Origin: Zunongwangia profunda SM-A87
Lineage (GTDB): Bacteria > Bacteroidota > Bacteroidia > Flavobacteriales > Flavobacteriaceae
DNA length: 64,000 nt
NCBI RefSeq assembly: GCF_000023465.1
Contig: NC_014041.1
Location: forward strand, 2,548,001-2,612,000
Direction: 5' to 3'
In this document: positions 24,582-33,097 of the stretch, one piece after another
Layout of the letters: the number at the start of each line of letters is the position of its first letter
How positions within the stretch are numbered: position 1 is the first letter of the stretch
Translations under genes and position numbers: made by a program
Notes under the pieces: generated by a model
Databases searched by the model: none
The model's input: the letters and a program-made list of their open reading frames with translations, nothing else
What the model was told of the DNA's origin: nothing

Positions 24582-25400
24582 TTAAAATTCAGCTTTCTTT
24601 AAAATTGCTTCTCCTGTAAATTTCTCAATTTCAATTTTAGGAGTATTAAATATGGTAGTTTCACTTCGATCTTCTGCAATTATACTAAGATTGTCAGTGA
24701 CTGAAATTTCGTTTTTAGAACGACCTTCAGCGATTAGCTTAGCATTAGTTGTTGTTAGGTTTTTACCTTTAAAAGTGCTGGTGTGTTCTGTTCTTAATTG
24801 AAAATCCGCTACCGTTCCTTCAATTTCAGCATCAGAACGTTCATAGTTGTCTAACTGGAAAACAGGAGCATTAACAAGTGCCTTTATTTTACTACTTCCA
24901 TTTAACTGAAAATATGCATTTTTGGCTTCAAGGTTCAGTTCAACCTTAGCATCCTCATTATTACGAAGTTTAAAATTAGACACGTTAAGCGTTAAAAAAA
25001 GTTTGGATTTACCAGATGTTTCTATCTCAAGATCAGATAAATTAAGACCTTTTGAAGCATCTAATTCGGCATTTTCTCCAAGTTTGATTTTTGTAACGGT
25101 TTCAGGAAATTCAATTTTCATTTCCTGTCTTTTAGAGCGTTTAATCTCTTTAGCTGCTTTGATAAATAGTACGCCATCTACAACATCCGTACGGATGAGA
25201 TCGTGAAGATTTTCATCGGCTTCAACTTCAGCGAAAGCTGAATTTCCCCGGGTTAAGCTTACTTTAAAATCTCCTGTAATATTGATTTCCGTAAAATTAT
25301 CAAGATTTCTTTTCTTGTTAATTACATTTCGGTTTCCTACGACCTGTGCTTGTGTTACAAATGCGACTAAAAGGAGTAAAAGACTAATACTTTTTTTCAT
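24582..25400 (-). CDS. Head GIN domain (DUF2807) exported protein
   Basis: 272 residues. A Sec signal peptide (MKKSISLLLLLVAFVTQAQ) is followed by the DUF2807 beta-helix domain of Bacteroidota, with its alternating short hydrophobic and polar strands (ITGDFKVSLTRGNSAFAEVEAD; VSNFKLRNNEDAKVELNLE). It is probably periplasmic or on the surface. It is the last gene of a PadR-PspC-small peptide-head GIN string, and PspC plus DUF2807 proteins often occur together, sometimes with envelope-stress roles. No specific function is known. Confidence 0.85.
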   Translation of the reverse strand: MKKSISLLLLLVAFVTQAQVVGNRNVINKKRNLDNFTEINITGDFKVSLTRGNSAFAEVEADENLHDLIRTDVVDGVLFIKAAKEIKRSKRQEMKIEFPETVTKIKLGENAELDASKGLNLSDLEIETSGKSKLFLTLNVSNFKLRNNEDAKVELNLEAKNAYFQLNGSSKIKALVNAPVFQLDNYERSDAEIEGTVADFQLRTEHTSTFKGKNLTTTNAKLIAEGRSKNEISVTDNLSIIAEDRSETTIFNTPKIEIEKFTGEAILKKAEF

Positions 25401-25524
25401 AATTCTTTATTTGATTCAATTTAGCAATATCAAAAAGAACGCCATAAAATTGAATGTATTGGAAACTAAAATACGAAATAATAAGCTGAAAAAAATAAAA
25501 GCTCATAAAGCGGCCTAGGGTCAT

Positions 25525-25674
25525 CTATATTTTGTTTAAAAACTCACTTTGTTGATAATTACATTCTATTTTATTGGAAATGTCAATGATTTTTTCTTTT
25601 TGTCGTGCAATCTCCAATTGTGGAGAAAGCACGAGCATAAGAAAACTGATGATTACATTTAAAAGACTAATCAT
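25525..25674 (-). CDS. Small membrane peptide (49 residues), between the PspC and head GIN genes
   Basis: A short ORF missed by length cut-offs. ATG at 25674 (reverse strand), TAG at 25525. It begins MISLLNVIISFLMLVLSPQL, one predicted membrane helix, followed by a charged, basic-acidic tail (EIARQKEKIIDISNKI). The composition and position inside a same-strand gene string (45 bases after the PspC stop, 125 bases before the head GIN start) support it as a real gene. I do not recognise a family. Confidence 0.6.
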   Translation of the reverse strand: MISLLNVIISFLMLVLSPQLEIARQKEKIIDISNKIECNYQQSEFLNKI

Positions 25675-25718
25675 GATTGGTTAGTTTTGATTGATGGTTG
25701 AGCTTAGTTAATTGTTAT

Positions 25719-27482
25719 TTAAACACCGTTATTGGTCTTAGAAACCGGCGCATCAAAATCGTCTGATGCGTCGGTTGGTTCTTCGGTGGATGTAGTATCT
25801 TTTTCTATCCTGTTTTTTTGATCCTCTAAATACTTTTCTTCTTGCGCAGTAGTATTAAAAGTATCTTCATTTGAATCGAAAACATCTTCATCCTCTTCTA
25901 TGACTTCTATTGGACAGTCCTGACAAACTGCTCGATTTTCTTCAACTTTTAGTAGATGTCCTTCTTGTCCATTTTGTAAGATATCATCTGAAGAGTAACT
26001 ATTTCTATGATAATAGTAGGTATTTTCATTAGCAATAAAGAAGCTTCCTTCTGGTAGCCATAAGGTCATATCTATTTCCTGATCTCTAGCCAAAAGCTCA
26101 TCTCTAATCAGAAAATAAGAGTCTAAATAAAGCGTGTTTCCATCTGTTTTAAACTGATAATCTATATTTTCAGCTCTTTTTTTAGCATCCAATACACTTT
26201 TACCTTCGGCTGATTTTATAATTTCTAATCTGGCCACAGAATCTTGAGTGGAACGTATGATTAATCCAATATCCTCATTGTACAGAACTTTGTTATCATT
26301 TTCGTCGTATTTTAATTTCATATTATAATGTCTGGAGACGTAAGGAGAATAAATACCGTTGTTTCTCATCTCTATATGCAACGTATCCTGTTGTTTTATA
26401 GGAATGGAATACGTCTGCATAATTTCTTCGTCGAACGCACGGCTTGTCGCTTCCTTTATTCCAATCACTGCCAATCCTATAACTGATAAAATCCATAAGC
26501 CTAATAAAACCAGCTTAGCGGTTGTCCCAATTGATTTAAGATTTTTAACGAGTATTTTTAGTCCCAGTACAAAAAGAAAGAATAGGGGCACTCCTATAGC
26601 AAAAAATGAAAATATGGCTCCAATCCAAACAGAGGTACCAGAGATATGCATCATTAAATAATCATTCCATGGCGCATCGATGATTCCAAAGGTTCCAAAG
26701 GTGAACAGACTTATAAATAATCCAATTAAACCACTTCCTGCTGTTAACAGGATAACTATACCTACAAAGGCTACAATTATGCGTAAGATTACATTAACGA
26801 TTCTGCCAAAAGCACTGGCCGCAGATCCTGCACCAGCTTTAGCACGATTGCCATATTTTTGATAATCTACATTTTTTACTTTTTCTGAAACATTATCGAA
26901 ACCTTCTCTTATTTTTTTTTCGATATTCGAGATGGTCACTTCTTCACCGCGCATCGATAGTTTCTCGGCAGTTGTTTTTGCCTCGGGAGTAAAAATCCAG
27001 AAAGCAATATAGATCAACAAAAAGATCCCACTTGAAGCTAGAGTTAATACGACCCATAGTAACCTCACCCAAATAGCATCGATCTCTAAATAATGACCTA
27101 AACCACTACTTACACCACCAACATACGAATTTTCTGTATCGCGATATAAGCGCTTAATAGATGCTTTTTTAGCTTTTTTAGTTGAAGCAGCTTCAGGCTC
27201 GTCTTCAAAGATATCTTCATCTACCATATAATCCTCAGGTTGGCCCATAATGGCAATGACTTCATCGACATCTTTCATGCTGATTACCTGACTTTTATCA
27301 GCTCTTTTTTCCGAAAAAAGCTCAGCAATACGCGCTTCGATATCCAGTATAATTTCGTCACGGCCCTGTTTATCGGTAAATGAACGTTTTATGGCATCCA
27401 GGTAGTGCTGTAATTTTTTATAGGCATCCTCGTCTATATGAAAGAACATGCCCGCAAGATTTATATTTATTGTCTTATTCAT
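25719..27482 (-). CDS. PspC domain-containing membrane protein
   Basis: 587 residues. An N-terminal cytoplasmic part carries a domain with INLAGMFFHIDEDAYKKLQHYLDAI and a short PspC domain (KRLYRDTENSYVGGVSSGLGHYLEIDAIWVRLLWVV, about 109-145) with its membrane helix. Further transmembrane segments follow (about 233-262, 293-318, 331-349), then a C-terminal extracytoplasmic domain with Cys residues (CQDC) and an acidic, Thr-rich tail. PspC proteins sense or buffer envelope stress. The gene overlaps the PadR gene by 8 bases, so PadR very probably controls it. Confidence 0.9.
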   Translation of the reverse strand: MNKTININLAGMFFHIDEDAYKKLQHYLDAIKRSFTDKQGRDEIILDIEARIAELFSEKRADKSQVISMKDVDEVIAIMGQPEDYMVDEDIFEDEPEAASTKKAKKASIKRLYRDTENSYVGGVSSGLGHYLEIDAIWVRLLWVVLTLASSGIFLLIYIAFWIFTPEAKTTAEKLSMRGEEVTISNIEKKIREGFDNVSEKVKNVDYQKYGNRAKAGAGSAASAFGRIVNVILRIIVAFVGIVILLTAGSGLIGLFISLFTFGTFGIIDAPWNDYLMMHISGTSVWIGAIFSFFAIGVPLFFLFVLGLKILVKNLKSIGTTAKLVLLGLWILSVIGLAVIGIKEATSRAFDEEIMQTYSIPIKQQDTLHIEMRNNGIYSPYVSRHYNMKLKYDENDNKVLYNEDIGLIIRSTQDSVARLEIIKSAEGKSVLDAKKRAENIDYQFKTDGNTLYLDSYFLIRDELLARDQEIDMTLWLPEGSFFIANENTYYYHRNSYSSDDILQNGQEGHLLKVEENRAVCQDCPIEVIEEDEDVFDSNEDTFNTTAQEEKYLEDQKNRIEKDTTSTEEPTDASDDFDAPVSKTNNGV

Positions 27483-27819
27483 GATTTTTCTTTTTTTGAG
27501 TGGTTACAATGTTTACTGCAGTTTGCAGCTCATCCCAGGTCGAGGAAAGTTCGGTTAAGAACAATCTACCAGTTTCGGTTAATCCATAATATTTTCTTGG
27601 TGGTCCACTGGTAGATTCTTCCCATCGGTAGGAGAGGAGTCCGGCATTTTTAAGTCGGGTTAATAAAGGATATATCGTTCCTTCAACTACCAGTAATTTG
27701 GCATCTTTAAGGGTGTCTAAGATCTCTGCTACGTAAGCATCTTCATCTTTTAAAACCGAAAGTATACAATACTCCAGTACACCTTTACGCATTTGTGCTT
27801 TGGTGTTCTCTATCTTCAT
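27475..27819 (-). CDS. PadR family transcriptional regulator
   Basis: 114 residues, the short PadR-s2 form. The winged helix is visible: MRKGVLEYCILSVLKDEDAYVAEIL, then VVEGTIYPLLTRLKNAGLLSYRWEES and the wing GPPRKYYGLTETGR. PadR proteins are usually repressors that bind small molecules. It is the first gene of the PspC operon and overlaps it by 8 bases, so it likely autoregulates the operon. Confidence 0.92.
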   Translation of the reverse strand: MKIENTKAQMRKGVLEYCILSVLKDEDAYVAEILDTLKDAKLLVVEGTIYPLLTRLKNAGLLSYRWEESTSGPPRKYYGLTETGRLFLTELSSTWDELQTAVNIVTTQKKKNHE

Positions 27820-27889
27820 AGCGTTTGGTTTTGAATGTTTTTAAAATGTTCATTTTTTGATTGATGATTATTTTGGATGAATTTAATGA

Positions 27890-28762
27890 CTAATCTAAAT
27901 ATGTTAGGGCATCTACAATTTTATAATTTGGGTTATCTTCTAGTAAGTCTTTTAAAATCCCAATATGAGCCTGTCCCATCATTACGTAGATTTTTTTACT
28001 TCCTGTTTTTAATTGTGTATTTAAAATGTTTGAATAAATTTTTATATTTCTGTCAAAAAATAAGCTAATATATTCGGCTCCTACGTATTTTTTTTCTTCA
28101 GAATTTAAATCTCTATAATCATTTCCTTCTTTATCAAAATCTCCATTTTGAACGTAAGCCGGAAAATTGAAAATTGCTCGATAAGAAAGATCTAGCATTT
28201 CGGGTTCATTAATCTTTTTCGTAAAATCATAAAGTGATAATCTATCTTCCATCACCTCTTTTCCCATAGGTCTTGCTTTTGTCTGAAGCTTTTTTAACTG
28301 GTCTTGGAAAAATTCAAAATGATCTCCTTCTTTTAGTAAATTTTGAGATGTAGAATTGTAGAAATCAATTCCGTAAATGTGATTTAAATTTAAGTGTTTT
28401 GCTAGTCTAAAACCTATCTGATAAATTTCACTGGCACCATATTCGAAATTTTTAAGATCGAATTGATCGTTTTGATAAAGCTTGTATAGACTGTCCGCCC
28501 AATGTTGCTCTTCAGGAGTTAATTCAACCATAATAGCATCAGGTTGAAACTTTGCAATTTTTGATGCAATTTTTTCGAGCTCTTTTTGCTTTTTAGGATT
28601 GAACATACTGGCTATCTCTGTACCGTTTTGCATCTGGTTAAGATGTGCAAAACCAATAAGCATTATTTCTATTTTTTCATTTGGCTGCGCAATACTAAAA
28701 TTTGACTGTAAAGCAACTAAAATTGCAATGATGATTTTTGATATTTTGACTGATGGATTCAT
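27890..28762 (-). CDS. DUF5694 domain-containing exported protein
   Basis: 290 residues with an N-terminal signal peptide (about 1-25, cut near SIAQP). The body matches my memory of DUF5694 from Bacteroidota, distantly like TraB/GumN proteins: EIMLIGFAHLNQMQ near the start, DAIMVELTPEEQ, and MMGQAHIGILKDLLEDNP near the end. Biochemistry is unknown. It lies on the same strand as its neighbours but 17 bases from the next, so operon membership is likely. Confidence 0.7.
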   Translation of the reverse strand: MNPSVKISKIIIAILVALQSNFSIAQPNEKIEIMLIGFAHLNQMQNGTEIASMFNPKKQKELEKIASKIAKFQPDAIMVELTPEEQHWADSLYKLYQNDQFDLKNFEYGASEIYQIGFRLAKHLNLNHIYGIDFYNSTSQNLLKEGDHFEFFQDQLKKLQTKARPMGKEVMEDRLSLYDFTKKINEPEMLDLSYRAIFNFPAYVQNGDFDKEGNDYRDLNSEEKKYVGAEYISLFFDRNIKIYSNILNTQLKTGSKKIYVMMGQAHIGILKDLLEDNPNYKIVDALTYLD

Positions 28763-28779
28763 ATTCGCTAAATTGATGT

Positions 28780-29175
28780 TTATTTTATTTTTTGATACAC
28801 GATATCTTTTAGTGTGATGAAAGACTCATCGTTTATATTTTCGTAAACGATAGGAACTGCAACTTTTTTACCGTTTTTAAAATATTCGATGGTAGGAATA
28901 CTTTTGGTAATCGTTTTTGTATAAATAATTACATCTACGGAAGATGAGCTTGTTGTCGTTAAGGTTAATTTCCCATGAATTGTTTTATTTTCTGTTTTTA
29001 GGCTTACTTTGTTGTTATCGAAAATGATCTTTTTAATTTTGTTTTCTCCTTCGTATAATTCCCACGTGCCTTCTAATTCGTAAGTTTCTATGTCAGAAAA
29101 TTCATTCTTAATTTTTACACAAGAAATATTAAGTAAAAAGATAACTATTAGGCTGGTATTTAGTAGTTTTTTCAT
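28780..29175 (-). CDS. Putative lipoprotein, unknown function
   Basis: 131 residues from ATG 29175, which I prefer over the start at 29262 because it gives a clean lipoprotein signal (KKLLNTSLIVIFLLNISC, Cys at residue 18) and does not run into the neighbouring coding sequence. The remainder is a compact beta-rich domain (ELEGTWELYEGENKIKKIIFDNN) reminiscent of lipocalin-like Bacteroidota lipoproteins; no name can be given. Confidence 0.65.
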   Translation of the reverse strand: MKKLLNTSLIVIFLLNISCVKIKNEFSDIETYELEGTWELYEGENKIKKIIFDNNKVSLKTENKTIHGKLTLTTTSSSSVDVIIYTKTITKSIPTIEYFKNGKKVAVPIVYENINDESFITLKDIVYQKIK

Positions 29176-29182
29176 GATGGAT

Positions 29183-29677
29183 TTATTGAATAGGTTCGTT
29201 TTCAGTGCTATCTTTCTTAATAAAACTGATACATAATGGGAATTTAAATTCCTTTCCTTCACTTGCGTTTTTAGCAGCGCTGATCACTGCATAGAGTTCA
29301 AAAACAATAAGTCCAAGAAAAAATAGGGCTCCAGTAACAAGAATGACTAAAAACTGTAGAAAATTACGGTCTTCGCCGGGATAAATTTTAATGGAATATT
29401 GATCATATTCAAAAAACTCATTAGGAATTCTAGCCCCTAAAATTATGATTGTAGCAATGAGGAAACAGGCAATGATAATGTAATAAAGTAATAAACTTAA
29501 CTGAAAATTTACAGCATTCCGGCCGTGATGATTTATAAATTCTTTTTCCTTACCAACCAGCCAGATAATTACTGGGAAGATAAAATTTCCAAATGGGATA
29601 AATAGTTTAGAGAAGACCGAAAGATGGATGATAGTGGCTAAGGTTTGGTCTTGCTTTTTAATTGCTGATGATTCCAT
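29183..29677 (-). CDS. DUF4870 domain-containing membrane protein
   Basis: 164 residues with about three transmembrane helices. The DUF4870 features are present: ATIIHLSVFSKLFIPFGNFIFPVIIWLVGKEKEFINHHGRNAVNFQLSLLLYY. Function unknown. It precedes the lipoprotein gene by 7 bases. An XRE regulator with a DUF4870-like tail lies elsewhere in the window (broken). Confidence 0.88.
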   Translation of the reverse strand: MESSAIKKQDQTLATIIHLSVFSKLFIPFGNFIFPVIIWLVGKEKEFINHHGRNAVNFQLSLLLYYIIIACFLIATIIILGARIPNEFFEYDQYSIKIYPGEDRNFLQFLVILVTGALFFLGLIVFELYAVISAAKNASEGKEFKFPLCISFIKKDSTENEPIQ

Positions 29678-29694
29678 TGTGTTTTCTTTTTAAT

Positions 29695-29740
29695 AAACCG
29701 GACTTAAAATGATGGTTTTTGATGTTTTTAAGTCCGGTTT
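29695..29740. other. Perfect 15-bp inverted repeat upstream of the DUF4870 gene
   Basis: AAACCGGACTTAAAA (29695-29709) pairs fully with TTTTAAGTCCGGTTT (29726-29740) around a 16-base loop. It is just upstream of a start codon on the minus strand, with no T run on that side; on the plus strand TTTTAATA follows. It could be a leader hairpin or an operator; a terminator function is not obvious because no gene ends here. Confidence 0.5.
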
Positions 29741-29957
29741 TAATACCCTGATGAAGGATGATTTTGATTGATAAACCCTTTAATTCTTAACTCATTAAAT
29801 TTAGAAATTACTATACCAGTTAATTTCTAATACAAATATATGGTTAAAAGAAGGTATTTTGCAAAGCATAGTACTTAAATTTAACATTTAATTAAGATTT
29901 TTGTTTCTCAAGGGATTTAAAATAAAATAAATATCTTTAAAGGAAATAACTAAAAGA

Positions 29958-30419
29958 ATGGGAATAAGTGCGAAGAAGCTCAATCACTTTGTAATGTTCA
30001 AATTACCAAGCGCATGGCTATGCGGTGTAAGAGTCAAAGCGATTTCAAAAACAGATTGTAGTGTAGGAGTAAAACATAAATGGATTAATCAAAATCCATT
30101 TAAAAGTATGTATTTTGCGGTACAGGCTATGGCAGCCGAGTTGAGTACCGGAGCCTTGGTGATTTCAAAAATTAGATCCCAAAAACAACCAATATCAATG
30201 TTGGTGGCTCAAAATAAATCTGTTTTTTCAAAAAAGGCAACCGGTAAGATTCTTTTTAAATGTACAGATGGGGCCCTAATAGATAAAGCCATTGCAGCAA
30301 CTTTGGAAACTGGTGAAGGACAAACCTTTTGGATGAAATCTTTAGGAACTAACGAAGAGGGAGTGGAGGTTTCATCATTCGAATTTGAATGGACTGTGAA
30401 AGTTAAAGCAAAGAAATAA
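29958..30419 (+). CDS. DUF4442 domain protein, hot-dog-fold thioesterase-like
   Basis: 153 residues. The HMKHKWINQNPFKSMYF-like segment (KHKWINQNPFKSMYFAVQAMAAELSTGALV) matches the DUF4442/YiiD_C-type hot-dog fold in which a central helix lies against a beta sheet. Enzymatic activity on acyl-CoA is possible but unproven. It is followed by an AIM24-family gene on the same strand after 69 bases. Confidence 0.75.
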   Translation: MGISAKKLNHFVMFKLPSAWLCGVRVKAISKTDCSVGVKHKWINQNPFKSMYFAVQAMAAELSTGALVISKIRSQKQPISMLVAQNKSVFSKKATGKILFKCTDGALIDKAIAATLETGEGQTFWMKSLGTNEEGVEVSSFEFEWTVKVKAKK

Positions 30420-30488
30420 ACTTATAAATCCACTGTAACAATTTAAAGATTTCTACTTCTAATACGTACAATCATTAAAACTGAACTT

Positions 30489-31289
30489 ATGAATTCACAC
30501 GAGATAGATTACGAAATTTTTGGAGAAGAAATGCAGTATGTTGAGTTAGAGCTCGATCCGCAGGAAGCGGCCATTGCCGAAGCCGGAAATTTTATGATGA
30601 TGGACAACGGTATTAAAATGGATACTATTTTTGGTGATGGAAGTAAGCAAAATGAAGGTTTTTTAGGCAAAGTACTGGGAGCGGGTAAACGTTTACTTAC
30701 GGGAGAAAGTCTTTTTATGACCATTTTCTCTAATATAGGACAGGGTAAAAAGAAAATTAGTTTTGCTTCACCATATCCAGGAAAAATAATTCCTGTTGAT
30801 CTTACCCAGTTTGGCGGGAAATTTATTTGCCAGAAAGATGCGTTTTTATGTGCTGCTAAAGGAGTCTCTATAGGAATTGAATTCAGCCGAAAACTGGGAC
30901 GCGGATTTTTTGGAGGAGAAGGGTTTATAATGCAAAGTTTAGAAGGCGATGGGATGGCTTTTGTGCATGCTGGTGGTACAATGGCGAAAAAAGAATTAGC
31001 GGTTGGCGAAGTCCTAAAAGTAGATACTGGTTGCATTATAGGTTTTACACAAACTGTTAATTATGATATCGAGTTTATAGGCGGAATTCGTAACACGTTT
31101 TTTGGTGGCGAAGGACTTTTCTTTGCAACTTTAACTGGACCGGGCGTGGTTTATGTGCAATCACTTCCATTTAGTCGATTAGCGAACAGGGTTTTACAGG
31201 CAGCACCGCAAGCAGGAGGAAAAGATAAGGGAGAAGGAAGTATCTTGGGAGGATTAGGAGATATATTAGGCGGTGATAACCGGTTTTAA
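30489..31289 (+). CDS. TIGR00266/AIM24 family protein
   Basis: 266 residues of the AIM24 family, a double beta-helix fold found widely in bacteria. Seen: [29 protein letters not shown], the GGEGFIMQ segment, [17 protein letters not shown] and a repeated FFGGEGLF; the C-terminus is glycine-rich ([13 protein letters not shown]). Its role is unknown. Confidence 0.9.
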   Translation: MNSHEIDYEIFGEEMQYVELELDPQEAAIAEAGNFMMMDNGIKMDTIFGDGSKQNEGFLGKVLGAGKRLLTGESLFMTIFSNIGQGKKKISFASPYPGKIIPVDLTQFGGKFICQKDAFLCAAKGVSIGIEFSRKLGRGFFGGEGFIMQSLEGDGMAFVHAGGTMAKKELAVGEVLKVDTGCIIGFTQTVNYDIEFIGGIRNTFFGGEGLFFATLTGPGVVYVQSLPFSRLANRVLQAAPQAGGKDKGEGSILGGLGDILGGDNRF

Positions 31290-31422
31290 AATGTTAAACA
31301 TTTGTTTATATGTAGTTTAAGTGTGAATTTTTTTTATATTTAGGGAACTAAATTCGCACGTTATAGAGAAATTTTTACATTTTTTAACTTAACCCAACTA
31401 ATAATTAAATAAGTGTCAAATT

Positions 31423-31620
31423 ATGGCGAGAGCGATGTTTGAATACACCAAAATGATCCTTGATAAGGTGAGTTTTGATGCAAATTTATTCTGTAAAGAG
31501 GTTAAAAAAGCGATATCCAGGTTACTGCCTCATGAAATTGAGGAACTTAAGATTTGGATTGAGGCTCTTACCAAACAGAATCCGGAACTAAACCAATGCT
31601 TAATTTATTTAAATCCTTAA
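31423..31620 (+). CDS. Small conserved-type protein, unknown function
   Basis: 65 residues: MFEYTKMILDKVSFDANLFCKEVKKAI... predicted as two or three helices with no signal peptide. A small soluble protein of this kind is common in flavobacterial genomes, but I cannot name it. It ends ten bases before an IS4 element, which therefore inserted just behind it without breaking the gene. Confidence 0.65.
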   Translation: MARAMFEYTKMILDKVSFDANLFCKEVKKAISRLLPHEIEELKIWIEALTKQNPELNQCLIYLNP

Positions 31621-31659
31621 CATGATAAGAAATTAAAAAAGCGGCTTAAGCCAGTCATG

Positions 31660-31687
31660 GTCGGAAGATTATTCTTCCGACTTTTTT
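31660..31687 (+). terminator. Hairpin inside the IS4 left end
   Basis: GTCGGAAGA (31660-31668) pairs with TCTTCCGAC (31673-31681), followed by six T. Terminator-like, consistent with protection of the transposase from outside transcription. Confidence 0.65.
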
Positions 31688-31813
31688 GTTATAAAGACTT
31701 TTTTCTTAATTATAATACCGAAGGAAATATATGAATAACCTACTGGTTATCAGGTAAATAACTTGCTTTTATTCTTTGTTTTTTGTATCTTTAATATTGA
31801 TAATCAGTCTTAT

Positions 31814-33037
31814 ATGTCAGTTTTTAAAGATCATAAGGTAACTGTAAATGAGTTACTTCAAGTTATACCTGAAGCCCTGTTATCCCAACTAGCTACCCAG
31901 ACGAAAGTCGATCATTATTCAAAGGTCCTTCATGGTAAAAAAATGTTTTATCTTTTATTGTTCGGGATCCTGGATAATGAAAAATTGAGCCAACGTACGC
32001 TAGAGGATACCTTCAATGATTCTGTATTCAAGCAGCTTTTTGATCTGGACGAATCTGAGACCGTACGTAGAAGCTCCATCTCTGAAAGATTATCTAAAAT
32101 AGACTCGAATTACTTCCGACAAATATTTGAGTGCATTTATGAGCAATTTGCCTCTCATTATGGGCATACCGAAAGCAAAAAATATAACCTGATCCGGGTA
32201 GATAGCACTGTTGTGAGCGATACGGCGGGAAAACTCGGGGAAGCAATTGATCAGAACAATGGTAAAAAGCTGATCAAATTCAGTATGTCTTTCGATGGAT
32301 TGCTTCCTTCATCTGTTGATATTTTCAATGAGCAAAAGTATTCGGCAGAAGATAATGCTTTACCCGTGGGGATTTTAAGACATGTGAAAAAGGAAAAAGG
32401 CACATCCAATATCTACATTATAGACAGAGGGGTACAGTCTACCCGAACCATGCATAAGTTCAGTAAAGAAAACATCCCTTTTGTAATACGTTCCAAAGAA
32501 AACAGAAAGTATGTAGAGGTTAAATCCTTATTGAGAGATCAAGATACAACTAAAGATATGGGGGGATTTGAACTGGTCAAGGATAGTATAGTCCATCTTT
32601 ATACCGGAATCCCTATACATAACAAAAAAGGGAACATACATCACAAAGAAACCTTGGTAGAATCGCCTTTCAGGCTTATTATCATCAAAGATAAAACCAG
32701 TCCCAATAAAGAATTTTGGTTTATTTCTAATGAATTTGATCTTCCTGCCCAAGAAATAACACGGTTTTACAGGAGAAGATGGGATATTGAAGTGTTTTTC
32801 CGGTTCATTAAGCAAGAACTCCATGTAAGCCATTTGGTTTCCATGAATAAAAATGGTATCGAAGTAATGATTTACATGACATTGATTGTCGCCATGCTTA
32901 TCCTTATCTATAAAAAAGCAAACAATATCGGTTATAAAACAGCCAAGAGAAGATTTAAAATGGAAGTAAGGAATTTAATTATTGCAATGATAGTGACCTT
33001 TTCCGGAGGAGATCCCAACAAATTATTTAAAACTTAA
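31814..33037 (+). CDS. IS4-family DDE transposase
   Basis: 407 residues from ATG 31814 (MSVFKDHKVTVNELLQVI); the 17 codons before it in frame are hydrophobic and look like leader. The DDE triad is visible: RVDSTVVSD, YIIDRGVQS and the IS4 signature Y-(2)-R-(3)-E-(6)-K, seen exactly as YRRRWDIEVFFRFIK, which carries the Glu. It cuts and pastes the element. The C-terminus (MEVRNLIIAMIVTFSGGDPNKL) ends 30 bases before the right inverted repeat. Confidence 0.93.
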   Translation: MSVFKDHKVTVNELLQVIPEALLSQLATQTKVDHYSKVLHGKKMFYLLLFGILDNEKLSQRTLEDTFNDSVFKQLFDLDESETVRRSSISERLSKIDSNYFRQIFECIYEQFASHYGHTESKKYNLIRVDSTVVSDTAGKLGEAIDQNNGKKLIKFSMSFDGLLPSSVDIFNEQKYSAEDNALPVGILRHVKKEKGTSNIYIIDRGVQSTRTMHKFSKENIPFVIRSKENRKYVEVKSLLRDQDTTKDMGGFELVKDSIVHLYTGIPIHNKKGNIHHKETLVESPFRLIIIKDKTSPNKEFWFISNEFDLPAQEITRFYRRRWDIEVFFRFIKQELHVSHLVSMNKNGIEVMIYMTLIVAMLILIYKKANNIGYKTAKRRFKMEVRNLIIAMIVTFSGGDPNKLFKT

Positions 33038-33097
33038 AGTGGCCGGAATTTCTTCCGACCACTAGTGGGCTTAAGCCGCTTTTTTAATTATAAGTAT

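Larger units (their letters stand above)
31630..33089 (+). mobile_element. IS4-family insertion sequence with 5-bp target duplication
   Basis: About 1460 bp. Near-terminal inverted repeats are perfect over 22 bp: AATTAAAAAAGCGGCTTAAG... at 31631-31652 and its complement at 33068-33089. ATAAG flanks both ends (31625-31629 and 33090-33094), the target duplication. Just inside the left end a hairpin TCGGAAGA-TTAT-TCTTCCGA with a T run (31661-31687) probably stops transcription entering from outside. The single transposase gene is intact. Confidence 0.9.

Noticed and set aside
28780-29262. Longer form (160 residues) of the lipoprotein gene
   Set aside because: The extra N-terminus overlaps the DUF4870 gene and hides an otherwise perfect lipoprotein signal at 29175.
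30509-31036. 175-codon minus-strand ORF over the AIM24 gene
   Set aside because: Antisense shadow, Pro/Ser-rich with no domain.
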